This document shows, in pieces, positions 8,514 through 16,720 of a DNA stretch of 64,000 bases. The stretch spans positions 310,001 to 374,000 of the forward strand of contig NZ_JAGMUJ010000030.1 of the NCBI RefSeq assembly GCF_019049255.1, in the 5' to 3' direction. The notes under the pieces are model-generated. The model saw nothing but the letters and a program-made list of their open reading frames with translations. It had not been told where the DNA came from and ran no database searches. Every line of letters begins with the position of its first letter. The stretch's first letter is position 1. The stretch comes from Streptomyces sp. AC558_RSS880 (GTDB lineage Bacteria > Actinomycetota > Actinomycetes > Streptomycetales > Streptomycetaceae). The position numbers and the translations under genes were made by a program.

Positions 8514-9781
8514 GGCCCCGGCTCCACACCGTCGTCCACCTGTGCGCCGTCGTCCTCGCCGCCGGTTCCCTCGGCGGCACCCTCTACAACGGCGTCGAGG
8601 AACGCGGTGCCGCTCTCGCCTTCGGGGTGCTCATCGCCGTCGGCGAGCTCACCCGGCGCAACGGGACACGGATCAGGGAGGCGGCGCCGCTCGCCGCCGC
8701 GGGCTCACTGTCGTACGCGCTGCTCGGCGAGACCGCGGGGCGGCCCACCCACCACGGCGCCGCCCAGGTCGTCACCGTGGTGCTCGCCGCGTCCCTGCTC
8801 GGCAGCGTGCCGCACGTCGGGCGTGGTGAAGGACCCGCCCTCGACCCGTCGGCCCGCAGGGTGCTGACCGTCGGGTTCGCCGCCGTGTGCTTCCAGCCGT
8901 TGTACAACCGGGGCACCTTCGACGGCTGGGGAGGCCCCGCCCACGCGCTGCTCCTGCTCGCCCTGCTGTCCCTCACCGCGCTGTGCGACGCCGTGCTCGC
9001 CGCCGCGCTGGCCCACTCCCGCACCGGATGGCCCTTCCTGCCGACGCTGCGCGACGAACTGCGGGCCGTGCCCGGCATCGGGGCCGCGGTCGTCGCCACG
9101 GGCGCGGTGATGGCGCTCGGGGTCGCGGTCGTGGGGCTGTGGGCGCTGCCCGTCTTCTCCGTACCCCTGCTGCTCGCCCAGCTGTCCTACCGGCGGTACG
9201 CCGCCGTGCGCGCCACCTACCGGCAGACCATCACCTCCCTCGCGCGGGCCACCGAGATCGCCGGATGCACCCCGGCCGGGCACGCCCGCCGGGTCGCCGC
9301 GCTCAGCCGGGCGGTGGGCCGGGACCTCGGGCTGACCGAACCCGAACTGACCGTGCTGGAGTACGCCGCCCTGATGCACGACATCGGCCAGCTCAGCCTC
9401 GTCGACCCGGTCCCCGGTGGCGCCACCGCCGTCCTGCCGGTCACCGAGCAGCGGCGGATCGCGCTGCTCGGCGGCGCCGTGGTGCGCCAGACCGGGGTGG
9501 ACCCGCGCGTGGCCGCGATCGTCGAACGCCAGGCCGACCCGCACCGGGAGCAGCCGCTCGCCGCGCGTATCGTCCGGGTGGTCAACGCGTACGAGGAGAA
9601 GTCCCGGGAAGGAGGGCCCGGCGGGCCGCTGACCGCGCTGGAGGAACTGCGCCTGGGAACCGCCGGGGAGTACGCGCCGGAGGTGGTCGAAGCACTGGCC
9701 CGGGTGCTGTCACGGAACACGGAGGGGGCACGTGAACACGAAGGGCCGATCGTGGCGAGGGCCACGAACGGGACTGTCTGA
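8510..9781 (+). CDS. Membrane protein with degenerate HD domain
   Basis: Encodes 423 residues, starting ATGA over the stop of the preceding HD-GYP gene. About seven hydrophobic segments occupy residues 1-220. A HD-type phosphohydrolase-like domain follows with H290-D291 (LMHDIGQLS), preceded by GHARRVAALSRAVG. The downstream HHE and GYP signatures found in its neighbour are absent, replaced by VVRQTGVDPRVAAIVERQ. It may therefore be catalytically impaired and act as a partner or sensor. Translational coupling and shared architecture indicate an ancestral duplication. Confidence 0.75.
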   Translation: MRPRLHTVVHLCAVVLAAGSLGGTLYNGVEERGAALAFGVLIAVGELTRRNGTRIREAAPLAAAGSLSYALLGETAGRPTHHGAAQVVTVVLAASLLGSVPHVGRGEGPALDPSARRVLTVGFAAVCFQPLYNRGTFDGWGGPAHALLLLALLSLTALCDAVLAAALAHSRTGWPFLPTLRDELRAVPGIGAAVVATGAVMALGVAVVGLWALPVFSVPLLLAQLSYRRYAAVRATYRQTITSLARATEIAGCTPAGHARRVAALSRAVGRDLGLTEPELTVLEYAALMHDIGQLSLVDPVPGGATAVLPVTEQRRIALLGGAVVRQTGVDPRVAAIVERQADPHREQPLAARIVRVVNAYEEKSREGGPGGPLTALEELRLGTAGEYAPEVVEALARVLSRNTEGAREHEGPIVARATNGTV

Positions 9782-9914
9782 TCCCGGCCGAGGCTGGGTA
9801 ACCCATGGGTAATGAGCGCCCTCGCGGCCGTACGTGGTTGGATGCGATGGAGAGGGTGTCCGGGGGCGCGGACAGGTACGGCCAGCCCACCGACGGAACC
9901 GGCAGGCGGGAATC

Positions 9915-10895
9915 GTGAGGATCTTCGGCAAGGGACGGCACCGGCCCTCCGCCTCCTGGCGGCAGGCCACGGACCGTGCGTTCACGCTCATCGGCGACGG
10001 CCGGTACGAGGACGCGGGCGCGCTGCTGACCCGTGCCGCCGATCTGGAGCCCTGGTTGTCGGAGTCCTGGTTCAACCTCGCCCTGCTGCACAAGTTCCGG
10101 CACGACTGGGAGCAGGCGCGGGCGGCGGGTCTGCGGGCCGTGGCGCTGCTCGACCGCGACACCGGGGCTCCCGACTGGTGGAACGTGGGCATCGCCGCCA
10201 CCGCCCTGCAGGACTGGCCGCTGGCCCGGCGGGCCTGGCAGGCCTACGGACTCAAGGTGCCCGGACCGGCCACCGACTCCGGCGAGCCCCTCGGCATGGA
10301 CCTGGGCAGCGCGGCCGTACGGCTGTCCCCGGAGGGGGAGGCGGAGGTCGTGTGGGGGCGGCGCCTCGACCCCGCCCGGATCGAGGTGCTGTCCATTCCG
10401 CTGCCGTCCTCCGGGCGCCGCTGGGGCGAGGTCGTCCTGCACGACGGCGTGCCGCACGGGGAGCGGAGCACCGCCGCCGGGCACACCTACCCGGTGTTCG
10501 ACGAGATCGAGTTGTGGGCGCCCTCGCCGGTGCCGACCTGGGTGGTGCTGCTGGAGGCCGCGACCGAGGCCGACCGGGACGCGCTGGAGCAGCTGGCCTC
10601 CGACGCCGGGTTCGCGGCCGAGGACTGGTCGTCCTCCGTGCGGCTGCTGTGTCGGATGTGCTCGGAGTCCCGGATGCCGTCCGACGAGGGGGAGGGCGAG
10701 CACCTGGACCCGCACGATCACAGCGAGCCGGGGCATCCCGGGCCGCTCGGGCACCGTACGGACGGGCAGTTGTGGGTGCCGGAGCGGGAGTGCGGGGTGG
10801 CTGCGCCGGCTTCGCTGGTCAGGGGGTTGCTGGACGGGTGGGTTGCGGACAGTCCGGACTCGCGGGACTGGCGGGATCTTGAAGAGGTCTGCTGA
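9915..10895 (+). CDS. TPR-containing cytoplasmic protein
   Basis: Encodes 326 residues from GTG 9915, preceded by GGCGGGA; an upstream start at 9834 would add 27 atypical residues. Residues 15-100 read as two to three tetratricopeptide helices ([20 protein letters not shown], then a pair built around [17 protein letters not shown]). The C-terminal part contains CxxC-like cysteines (LLCRMCSES) and an acidic-His tract ([13 protein letters not shown]). This domain order is typical of a conserved actinobacterial family of unknown function. No enzyme motif is seen. It stands alone between the HD genes and peptide deformylase. Confidence 0.7.
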   Translation: MRIFGKGRHRPSASWRQATDRAFTLIGDGRYEDAGALLTRAADLEPWLSESWFNLALLHKFRHDWEQARAAGLRAVALLDRDTGAPDWWNVGIAATALQDWPLARRAWQAYGLKVPGPATDSGEPLGMDLGSAAVRLSPEGEAEVVWGRRLDPARIEVLSIPLPSSGRRWGEVVLHDGVPHGERSTAAGHTYPVFDEIELWAPSPVPTWVVLLEAATEADRDALEQLASDAGFAAEDWSSSVRLLCRMCSESRMPSDEGEGEHLDPHDHSEPGHPGPLGHRTDGQLWVPERECGVAAPASLVRGLLDGWVADSPDSRDWRDLEEVC

Positions 10896-10918
10896 GGCCG
10901 TCGGCCGCGTGCGGATCC

Positions 10919-10990
10919 GTCGTGGTTGTTCGCGCCCACGCGGCGGAGCCGCACACGGCACAGTCCCGCGCCCCTGAAGGGGCGCTTCGC
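10919..10990. repeat. Dispersed Streptomyces intergenic repeat
   Basis: GCGCCCCTGAAGGGGCGC (10968-10985) is a perfect short hairpin. It is preceded by a run through GCGGAGCCGCACACGGCACAG. This combination is very common in Streptomyces intergenic regions. Here it sits downstream of the TPR gene, where it may also act as a terminator. Confidence 0.5.
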
Positions 10991-11044
10991 CGTACCCTTG
11001 TCAGATCACAACCCCGGTTTTACTCAGGAAGGCACACGTCGGTC

Positions 11045-11695
11045 ATGGCTCAGCAGGACACCGATCAGCAGCACGCGGGCGTGCTCCCCGTCGACGACGA
11101 GGGGTACGTCATCGACACGGAGGACTGCGAGGAGCGCGAGACGGCGTGGCGGGAGCGCGGCACCTCGCGCCCGATCACCGTGGTCGGCAACCCGGTGCTG
11201 CACCAGGAGTGCAAGGACGTGACGGACTTCGGCGACGAGCTCCAGCAGCTGGTCGCCGACATGTTCGCCAGCCAGCGCACCGCCGAGGGCGTGGGCCTGG
11301 CCGCCAACCAGATCGGTGTGGACAAGAAGGTCTTCGTCTACGACTGCCCGGACGACGAGGGTGTGCGGCACGTCGGTGTGCTCTGCAACCCCGAGCTGGT
11401 CGAACTGCCCGCCGAGCGGCGCCGGCTGGACGACAGCAACGAGGGCTGCCTGTCGGTGCCCACGGCGTACATGCCGCTGGCCCGCCCCGACTACGCCGAA
11501 GTGACCGGGCAGGACGAGAAGGGCAACCCGGTCCGGGTACGCGGCACCGGCTACTTCGCACGGTGTTTGCAGCACGAGACCGACCACCTCTACGGCTACC
11601 TCTACATCGACCGGCTGTCCAAGCGCGAGCGCAAGGACGCGCTGCGGCAGATGGCCGAGAACGAGCCGCGTTACCCCGTGGTGGCCAACGACTGA
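11045..11695 (+). CDS. def: Peptide deformylase
   Basis: Encodes 216 residues from ATG 11045. The enzyme removes the N-formyl group from nascent proteins. All three signature motifs are present: [17 protein letters not shown] (metal Cys) and QHETDHLYG (HExDH-type metal site, general base Glu). The first 45 residues are an acidic extension ([17 protein letters not shown]) seen in actinobacterial paralogues. A strong hairpin ends the transcript. Confidence 0.95.
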   Translation: MAQQDTDQQHAGVLPVDDEGYVIDTEDCEERETAWRERGTSRPITVVGNPVLHQECKDVTDFGDELQQLVADMFASQRTAEGVGLAANQIGVDKKVFVYDCPDDEGVRHVGVLCNPELVELPAERRRLDDSNEGCLSVPTAYMPLARPDYAEVTGQDEKGNPVRVRGTGYFARCLQHETDHLYGYLYIDRLSKRERKDALRQMAENEPRYPVVAND

Positions 11696-11728
11696 CCGGC
11701 CTCCGGAGCCCCTCCGTCTCCTCGCCGA

Positions 11729-11764
11729 CGGCGCCCGATCGAGCACTTTCTCGATCGGGCGCCG
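11729..11764 (+). terminator. Hairpin terminator after def
   Basis: CGGCGCCCGATCGAG pairs perfectly with CTCGATCGGGCGCCG (15 bp) around the 6-base loop CACTTT. No long T-run follows, as is usual in Streptomyces. Confidence 0.8.
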
Positions 11765-11914
11765 TTCGTCTGTGTGTCCTCCGTAGCAGCGAAATAAGCA
11801 AATCCGTTCCCAGAACGGTCAGTTGTGGTGCTGAATGGAGGTACGGGGATGCGCACGGCGTGCGCCCGGATCGGGGTGGGGGCGCGCCGACCGGCGGCAG
11901 AGAGGGGATTGTTC

Positions 11915-13000
11915 GTGCATGCTTTGTCACACGGCACCACATCGACACCGACCACCATCACAGTTCCACCGGCGCTGTCTCTTCCGGTGATCGAGGCGGC
12001 GTTTCCCCGGCAACTCCACCCGTATTGGCCCCAGCTTCAGAAGGCGACCAGGGCGTGGCTGCTTGAAAAGCGGCTCATGCCGGCGGACAAGGTGGAGGAA
12101 TATGCCGATGGCCTGTGCTACACCGACCTTATGGCGGGCTACTACATAGGTGCCCCCGACGACGTCCTGCAGGCGATAGCGGACTACAGCGCGTGGTTCT
12201 TCGTCTGGGACGACCGGCACGACCGCGACATCGTGCACGGCCGCCCCGCCGCCTGGCGGCGGCTGAAGGACCGGCTGCACCGGGCCCTCGACAGCCCCGG
12301 TGACCACCTGGGCCACGAGGACCCGGTGGTGGCGGGGCTCGCGGACAGCGTGGAGCGGCTGTACGCGTTCCTGTCGGGCGGCTGGAACGCCCGGTTCGCC
12401 CGGCACTTCCACGAGGTGATCGAGGCGTACGACCGGGAATTCCACAACCGCACGGAGGGGATCGTCCCCACCGTCGAGGAATACCTGGAACTTCGCCGGC
12501 TCACCTTCGCGCACTGGATCTGGACCGATCTCCTGGAGCCGAGCGCGGGCAGTGAACTACCGGACGAGATACGGCAGAACCCCGCCTACCGGAAGGCGGC
12601 ACTGCTCAGTCAGGAATTCGCCGCCTGGTACAACGACCTGTGTTCACTGCCGAAGGAAATAGCGGGCAGTGAGGTACACAATCTCGGTATCAGTCTCATC
12701 ACTCACGAGGAACTCACACTCGAAGAGGCAATCACGGACATGAGGCGTCGCGTCGAGGAATGCATCAGCGAATTCCAGGACGCCGAACGGGACGCCTTGC
12801 GCTTCGCGGACGCCCTCGACGACGGAACGGTGGGAGGAAAGGAAACGAGTGCCGCCGTACGCGCCTGCGTCGGCAACATGCGGAACTGGTTCAGCTCCGT
12901 CTACTGGTTCCACCACGAGTCCGGCCGGTACCGGGTCGACAGCTGGGACGACCGGTCCACACCCCCGTACGTCGACAACGAAACGGCAGGTGAGTCATGA
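11915..13000 (+). CDS. Epi-isozizaene synthase (class I sesquiterpene cyclase)
   Basis: Starting at GTG 11915 behind GAGAGGGGA gives 361 residues, the length of the S. coelicolor enzyme, to which the sequence is very similar throughout. It cyclises farnesyl diphosphate to epi-isozizaene, the precursor of the antibiotic albaflavenone. The metal-binding motifs are visible: the Asp-rich DDRHD at 99-103 and the NSE/DTE motif in NDLCSLPKE at about 240-248. The conserved RY pair occurs in [10 protein letters not shown] near the C-terminus. The P450 gene starts within its last 4 bp, so the pair is translationally coupled. Confidence 0.97.
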   Translation: MHALSHGTTSTPTTITVPPALSLPVIEAAFPRQLHPYWPQLQKATRAWLLEKRLMPADKVEEYADGLCYTDLMAGYYIGAPDDVLQAIADYSAWFFVWDDRHDRDIVHGRPAAWRRLKDRLHRALDSPGDHLGHEDPVVAGLADSVERLYAFLSGGWNARFARHFHEVIEAYDREFHNRTEGIVPTVEEYLELRRLTFAHWIWTDLLEPSAGSELPDEIRQNPAYRKAALLSQEFAAWYNDLCSLPKEIAGSEVHNLGISLITHEELTLEEAITDMRRRVEECISEFQDAERDALRFADALDDGTVGGKETSAAVRACVGNMRNWFSSVYWFHHESGRYRVDSWDDRSTPPYVDNETAGES

Positions 13001-14367
13001 CCGTCGAGTCCGTGAACCCCGAAACGGCCGAGGCGACCGCGCTGCGTGAGCCTCCCGTGGCCGGCGGAGGAGTCCCCGTCCTCGGCCACGGCTGGAAACT
13101 GGCGCGCGATCCGCTGTCCTTCATGTCCCGGCTGCGTGACCACGGCGACGTCGTGCGCCTCAAGCTCGGACCGAAGACGGTGTACGCCGTCACCACCCCC
13201 GCCCTCACCGGGGCGGTGGCGCTGAGCCCCGACTACATCATCGCCGGACCGCTGTGGGAGTCCCTGGAGAGCCTGCTCGGCAAGGAGGGCGTCGCCACCG
13301 CCAACGGCCCGCTGCACCGGCGCCAGCGCCGCACCATCCAGCCCGCCTTCAAGTTGGACGCGATCCCCGCGTACGGGCCGATCATGGCGGAGGAGGCGTA
13401 CGCGCTCGTGGAGCGCTGGCGGTCCGGAGAGGTGCTGGACGTCACGGCGGAGTCGTTCCGCGTGGCCGTCCGGGTGACCGCCCGCTGCCTGATGCGCGGC
13501 AGCTCCATGGACGCCCGGGCGGAACGCATCTGCGCCGACCTCGCCACGCTGTTCAGCGGCATGTACCAGCGCATGGTGGTACCGCTCGGACCGCTCTACA
13601 AGGTTCCGCTTCCGGCCAACCGGGAATTCAACCGCGCGTTGGCCGATCTGCATGTCCTGGTCGACGAGATCGTCGCCGACCGACGGGCGAGCGGTCAAAA
13701 GTCGAACGATTTGCTGACGGCTTTGCTGGAGGCGAAGGACGAGAATGGCGATCCCATCGGGGAACAGGAGATCCACGACCAGGTCATCGCCATACTCACC
13801 CCCGGCAGCGAAACCGTCGGAGCCACGATCATGTCGCTCCTCCTGGTTCTCACCGAGCACCCGGAACTCGGCGACAAGATCCGCGACGAGGTGAAAACCG
13901 TCGTGGGTGACCGCCCGGTCGCATTCGAGGACGTCCGGAAGCTGACGTACACCGCGAATGTCGTCGTCGAGACCCTGCGGCTGTATCCGGCCGTATGGAT
14001 ATTGACCCGCCGTGCGGTGACCGACACGGAACTCGGTGGATACCGCATTCCCCGGGGCGCGGACGTCATCTACAGTCCGTACGCGATCCAGCGCGACCGG
14101 CGGTCGTACGAGCGGCACGAGGAGTTCGACCCCGACCGCTGGCTCCCGGAGCGGGCGGGGGAGGTGCCCAAGTACGCGATGAGTCCGTTCAGCGTGGGCA
14201 ACCGCAAGTGTCCCAGCGACCACTTCTCGATGGCCGAGCTCACGCTCACCACCGCGGTGATCGCCTCCGCCTACCGCTTCGACCACGCGCCCGGCTCCGA
14301 CGCCCGGCCCCGGATCGGCATCACGCTCCGGCCGCGCGGCCTGAGGCTGCGGGCGGTGCCCCGCTGA
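12997..14367 (+). CDS. cyp170A1: Cytochrome P450 CYP170A1-type, epi-isozizaene oxidase
   Basis: Encodes 456 residues, overlapping the terpene synthase stop (ATGA). It oxidises epi-isozizaene via albaflavenols to albaflavenone. The ExxR motif is VVETLRLYP and the I-helix is [14 protein letters not shown]. The haem loop [17 protein letters not shown] keeps the Cys ligand but lacks the usual Gly two residues later, as in characterised CYP170A1, which also has a moonlighting farnesene synthase activity. Electron-transfer partners are not in the window. Confidence 0.95.
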   Translation: MTVESVNPETAEATALREPPVAGGGVPVLGHGWKLARDPLSFMSRLRDHGDVVRLKLGPKTVYAVTTPALTGAVALSPDYIIAGPLWESLESLLGKEGVATANGPLHRRQRRTIQPAFKLDAIPAYGPIMAEEAYALVERWRSGEVLDVTAESFRVAVRVTARCLMRGSSMDARAERICADLATLFSGMYQRMVVPLGPLYKVPLPANREFNRALADLHVLVDEIVADRRASGQKSNDLLTALLEAKDENGDPIGEQEIHDQVIAILTPGSETVGATIMSLLLVLTEHPELGDKIRDEVKTVVGDRPVAFEDVRKLTYTANVVVETLRLYPAVWILTRRAVTDTELGGYRIPRGADVIYSPYAIQRDRRSYERHEEFDPDRWLPERAGEVPKYAMSPFSVGNRKCPSDHFSMAELTLTTAVIASAYRFDHAPGSDARPRIGITLRPRGLRLRAVPR

Positions 14368-14376
14368 CCGGTCGCG

Positions 14377-14419
14377 CGGCGCGCGTTCAGGCGGCCTCCG
14401 GGCCCCTGAACGCGCGCCG
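14377..14419. terminator. Hairpin between convergent P450 and AraC genes
   Basis: CGGCGCGCGTTCAGG (14377-14391) pairs over 15 bp with CCTGAACGCGCGCCG (14405-14419). The stem overlaps the last codons of the AraC-like gene and can serve both convergent transcripts. Confidence 0.65.
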
Positions 14420-15349
14420 GTAGGCGTGCGGGGTGGTACCGACGGTCCGTACGAAGTGGTGGCGCAGCGCCGCCGCGTTGCCGAAGCCGGTACGGCCCGC
14501 GATCGCGTCCACCGTCTCGTCCGTCGCCTCCAGCAGACGCTGGGCCAGCAGCACCCGCTGGCGCAGGATCCAGCGGTAGGGCGTGGTGCCGGTCTCCTGC
14601 TGGAAGCGGCGGGCGAAGGTGCGCGGTGCCATGTGGGCGCGGGCGGCGAGCTGCTCGACGGTGGTCTCCTCGTCGAGGTGCCGCTCCATCCACACCAGGA
14701 CTTCGGAGACGGTGTCGCCCCCGGACCGCGGCAGCGGGCGCTCGATGTACTGGGCCTGCCCGCCGTCGCGGTGCGGGGGCACCACCATGCGCCGGGCGAT
14801 CTTGTTGGCGACCTCCGGGCCCTGCTCCTTGCGCACCAGATGCAGACAGGCGTCGATGCCGGCGGCGGTGCCCGCGGAGGTGATCACCGGGTCCTCGTCG
14901 ACGTAGAGCACATCCGGCTCGACCGTCAGATGGGGATACCGCCTGGTCAGATCCTCCGCGTGCTTCCAGTGGGCGGCGGCGCGCCGGCCGTCGAGGAGTC
15001 CGGCGGCGGCGAGCACGAACACCCCGGAGCAGACGCTGAGCACCCGCGCGCCCCGGTCCACGGCCCGGCGCAGGGCGTCCAGCAGTTCGGGCGGGAACTC
15101 CCGGGAGACGTAGGAGGAGCCGGCGGGTACGGCGATGAGATCGGCCGTCTCCAGACGCTCCAGACCGTGCTCGACCTGGAGGGAGAAGCACGTGTTGGTG
15201 CGCACCGCGGGACCGTCGGCCGAGGCGACGGCGAAGTCGTAGACCGGTAGGCCGTCGTCGCTGCGGTCCACACCGAAGACCTCGCAGACGACGCCGAGTT
15301 CGAAGGGATTCACACCGTCGAGGAGGACGGCGGCCACGTTCCGGAGCAT
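14387..15349 (-). CDS. GlxA-type AraC-family regulator (candidate NrdS)
   Basis: Encodes 320 residues. Residues 1-200 are a DJ-1/PfpI (class I glutamine amidotransferase-like) domain (NVAAVLLDGVNPFELGVVCEVFG ... VCSGVFVLAAAGLLDGRRAA). Residues 215-315 hold two AraC helix-turn-helix motifs (TVEQLAARAHMAPRTFARRF; TVDAIAGRTGFGNAAALRHHF). In S. coelicolor an AraC-like gene named nrdS follows nrdAB. This gene has the right family, strand and position, but a small opposite-strand gene intervenes. The identification as nrdS is inference. Confidence 0.85.
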   Translation of the reverse strand: MLRNVAAVLLDGVNPFELGVVCEVFGVDRSDDGLPVYDFAVASADGPAVRTNTCFSLQVEHGLERLETADLIAVPAGSSYVSREFPPELLDALRRAVDRGARVLSVCSGVFVLAAAGLLDGRRAAAHWKHAEDLTRRYPHLTVEPDVLYVDEDPVITSAGTAAGIDACLHLVRKEQGPEVANKIARRMVVPPHRDGGQAQYIERPLPRSGGDTVSEVLVWMERHLDEETTVEQLAARAHMAPRTFARRFQQETGTTPYRWILRQRVLLAQRLLEATDETVDAIAGRTGFGNAAALRHHFVRTVGTTPHAYRRAFRGPEAA

Positions 15350-15442
15350 GGCTCCAGTGTGCCGCGTTCTTGGCAGTAAATCGAGGGTGTGCGGCAGTCC
15401 TGCCACTGCCGGTAAGGAGCGTTCGGCGCGACAGTGGTGTCC

Positions 15443-15679
15443 ATGGATACGACACAGAGGGAAGCGCTGATCGCGATGGTGGCCGTTCTCGGCCTGTTCC
15501 TCTTCATGACCCTGCCCGCCCTGATCGGCATCGCGCGCGAGCGGCGGATCGACCGGCAGATCGAGCGGGCCGAGGCCGCCCGCGCCGCCGCCCGCGCCGC
15601 CGCCGGGCACCGCGAGGGGCCGGCGGCCGCACGCCCGGCGACGGGCGCCGCCCCGCGCCGCACCGCGCGAGCGGCGTGA
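15443..15679 (+). CDS. Small single-span membrane protein
   Basis: Encodes 78 residues from ATG 15443, or 81 from GTG 15434, with AAGGAG at 15413-15418. One hydrophobic helix (LIAMVAVLGLFLFMTLPALIG) is followed by a charged, Ala/Arg-rich coiled-coil-like tail. It lies on the opposite strand between nrdB and the AraC gene. No family was recognised. Confidence 0.5.
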   Translation: MDTTQREALIAMVAVLGLFLFMTLPALIGIARERRIDRQIERAEAARAAARAAAGHREGPAAARPATGAAPRRTARAA

Positions 15680-15709
15680 CGGCGGGGCGGTGTCCGGACA
15701 CACGACTGC

Positions 15710-16720
15710 CTAGAAGTCCTCGTCCAGGTCGACCGTGCCCTCCACGGCGACCTGGTACGCGGACGGGCGCCGCTCGAAGAAGTTCGTCAGCTCCTGGACG
15801 CCCTGGAGCTCCATGAAGGAGAACGGGTTCTCCGAGCCGTACACCGGCGCGAAGCCCAGCCGCACCAGCCGCTGGTCGGCGACGCACTCCAGGTACTGCC
15901 GCATCGAGTCGGTGTTCATGCCCGGCAGCCCGTCCCCGCACAGGTCGCGCGCGAACTGCAGTTCCGCCTCGACCGCCTCGCGCAGCATGTCGGTGACCTG
16001 CTGCCCCAACTGCTCGTCGAACAGCTCCGGCTCCTCCTTGCGCACGGTGTCGACCACGTCGAAGGCGAAGGACATGTGCATCGTCTCGTCCCGGAACACC
16101 CAGTTGGTGCCGGTCGCCAGCCCGTGCAGCAGACCCCGGCCGCGGAACCAGTAGACGTAGGCGAACGCCCCGTAGAAGAACAGGCCCTCGATGCACGCGG
16201 CGAAGCAGATGAGGTTCAGCAGGAAGCGGCGGCGGTCGGCCTGCGTCTCCAGCCGGTCGATCTTCTCCACCGAGTCCATCCACGTGAAGCAGAACTCGGC
16301 CTTCTCCCGGATGGACGGGATGTTCTCCACCGCCGCGAAGGCCGCCGCCCGGTCGTCCGGGTCGGGCAGATAGGTGTCGAGCAGCGTCAGATAGAACTGG
16401 ACGTGCACCGCCTCCTCGAAGAGCTGCCGCGACAGGTACAGCCGCGCCTCGGGGGAGTTGATGTGCTTGTACAGGGTCAGCACCAGGTTGTTGGCCACGA
16501 TCGAGTCGCCCGTCGCGAAGAACGCGACCAGCCGGCCGATCAGGTGCTGCTCCTCGGGGCTGAGCTTCGCCAGGTCGGTCACGTCCGAGTGGAGGTCCAC
16601 CTCCTCCACGTGCCAGGTGTTCTTGATGGCGTCCCGGTAGCGCTCGTAGAAGTCGGGGTAGCGCATGGGGCGGAGAGTCAGCTCGAAGCCGGGGTCGAGC
16701 AGGTTCTTGGTGGTCGTCAC
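15710..16720 (-). CDS. nrdB: Class I ribonucleotide reductase small subunit
   Basis: Encodes 336 residues from GTG 16720, overlapping the nrdA stop by 4 bp. It houses the dimetal site that generates the radical for NrdA. Visible ligands include D72 (GDSIVANN), E103 and H106 (LFEEAVHVQFY), and a second ExxH-type helix (RDETMHMSFAFD). The candidate radical Tyr is in LTLLDTYL. The C-terminus VEGTVDLDEDF is the tail that docks on NrdA. It belongs to the nrdAB operon under the B12 riboswitch. Confidence 0.95.
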   Translation of the reverse strand: MTTTKNLLDPGFELTLRPMRYPDFYERYRDAIKNTWHVEEVDLHSDVTDLAKLSPEEQHLIGRLVAFFATGDSIVANNLVLTLYKHINSPEARLYLSRQLFEEAVHVQFYLTLLDTYLPDPDDRAAAFAAVENIPSIREKAEFCFTWMDSVEKIDRLETQADRRRFLLNLICFAACIEGLFFYGAFAYVYWFRGRGLLHGLATGTNWVFRDETMHMSFAFDVVDTVRKEEPELFDEQLGQQVTDMLREAVEAELQFARDLCGDGLPGMNTDSMRQYLECVADQRLVRLGFAPVYGSENPFSFMELQGVQELTNFFERRPSAYQVAVEGTVDLDEDF

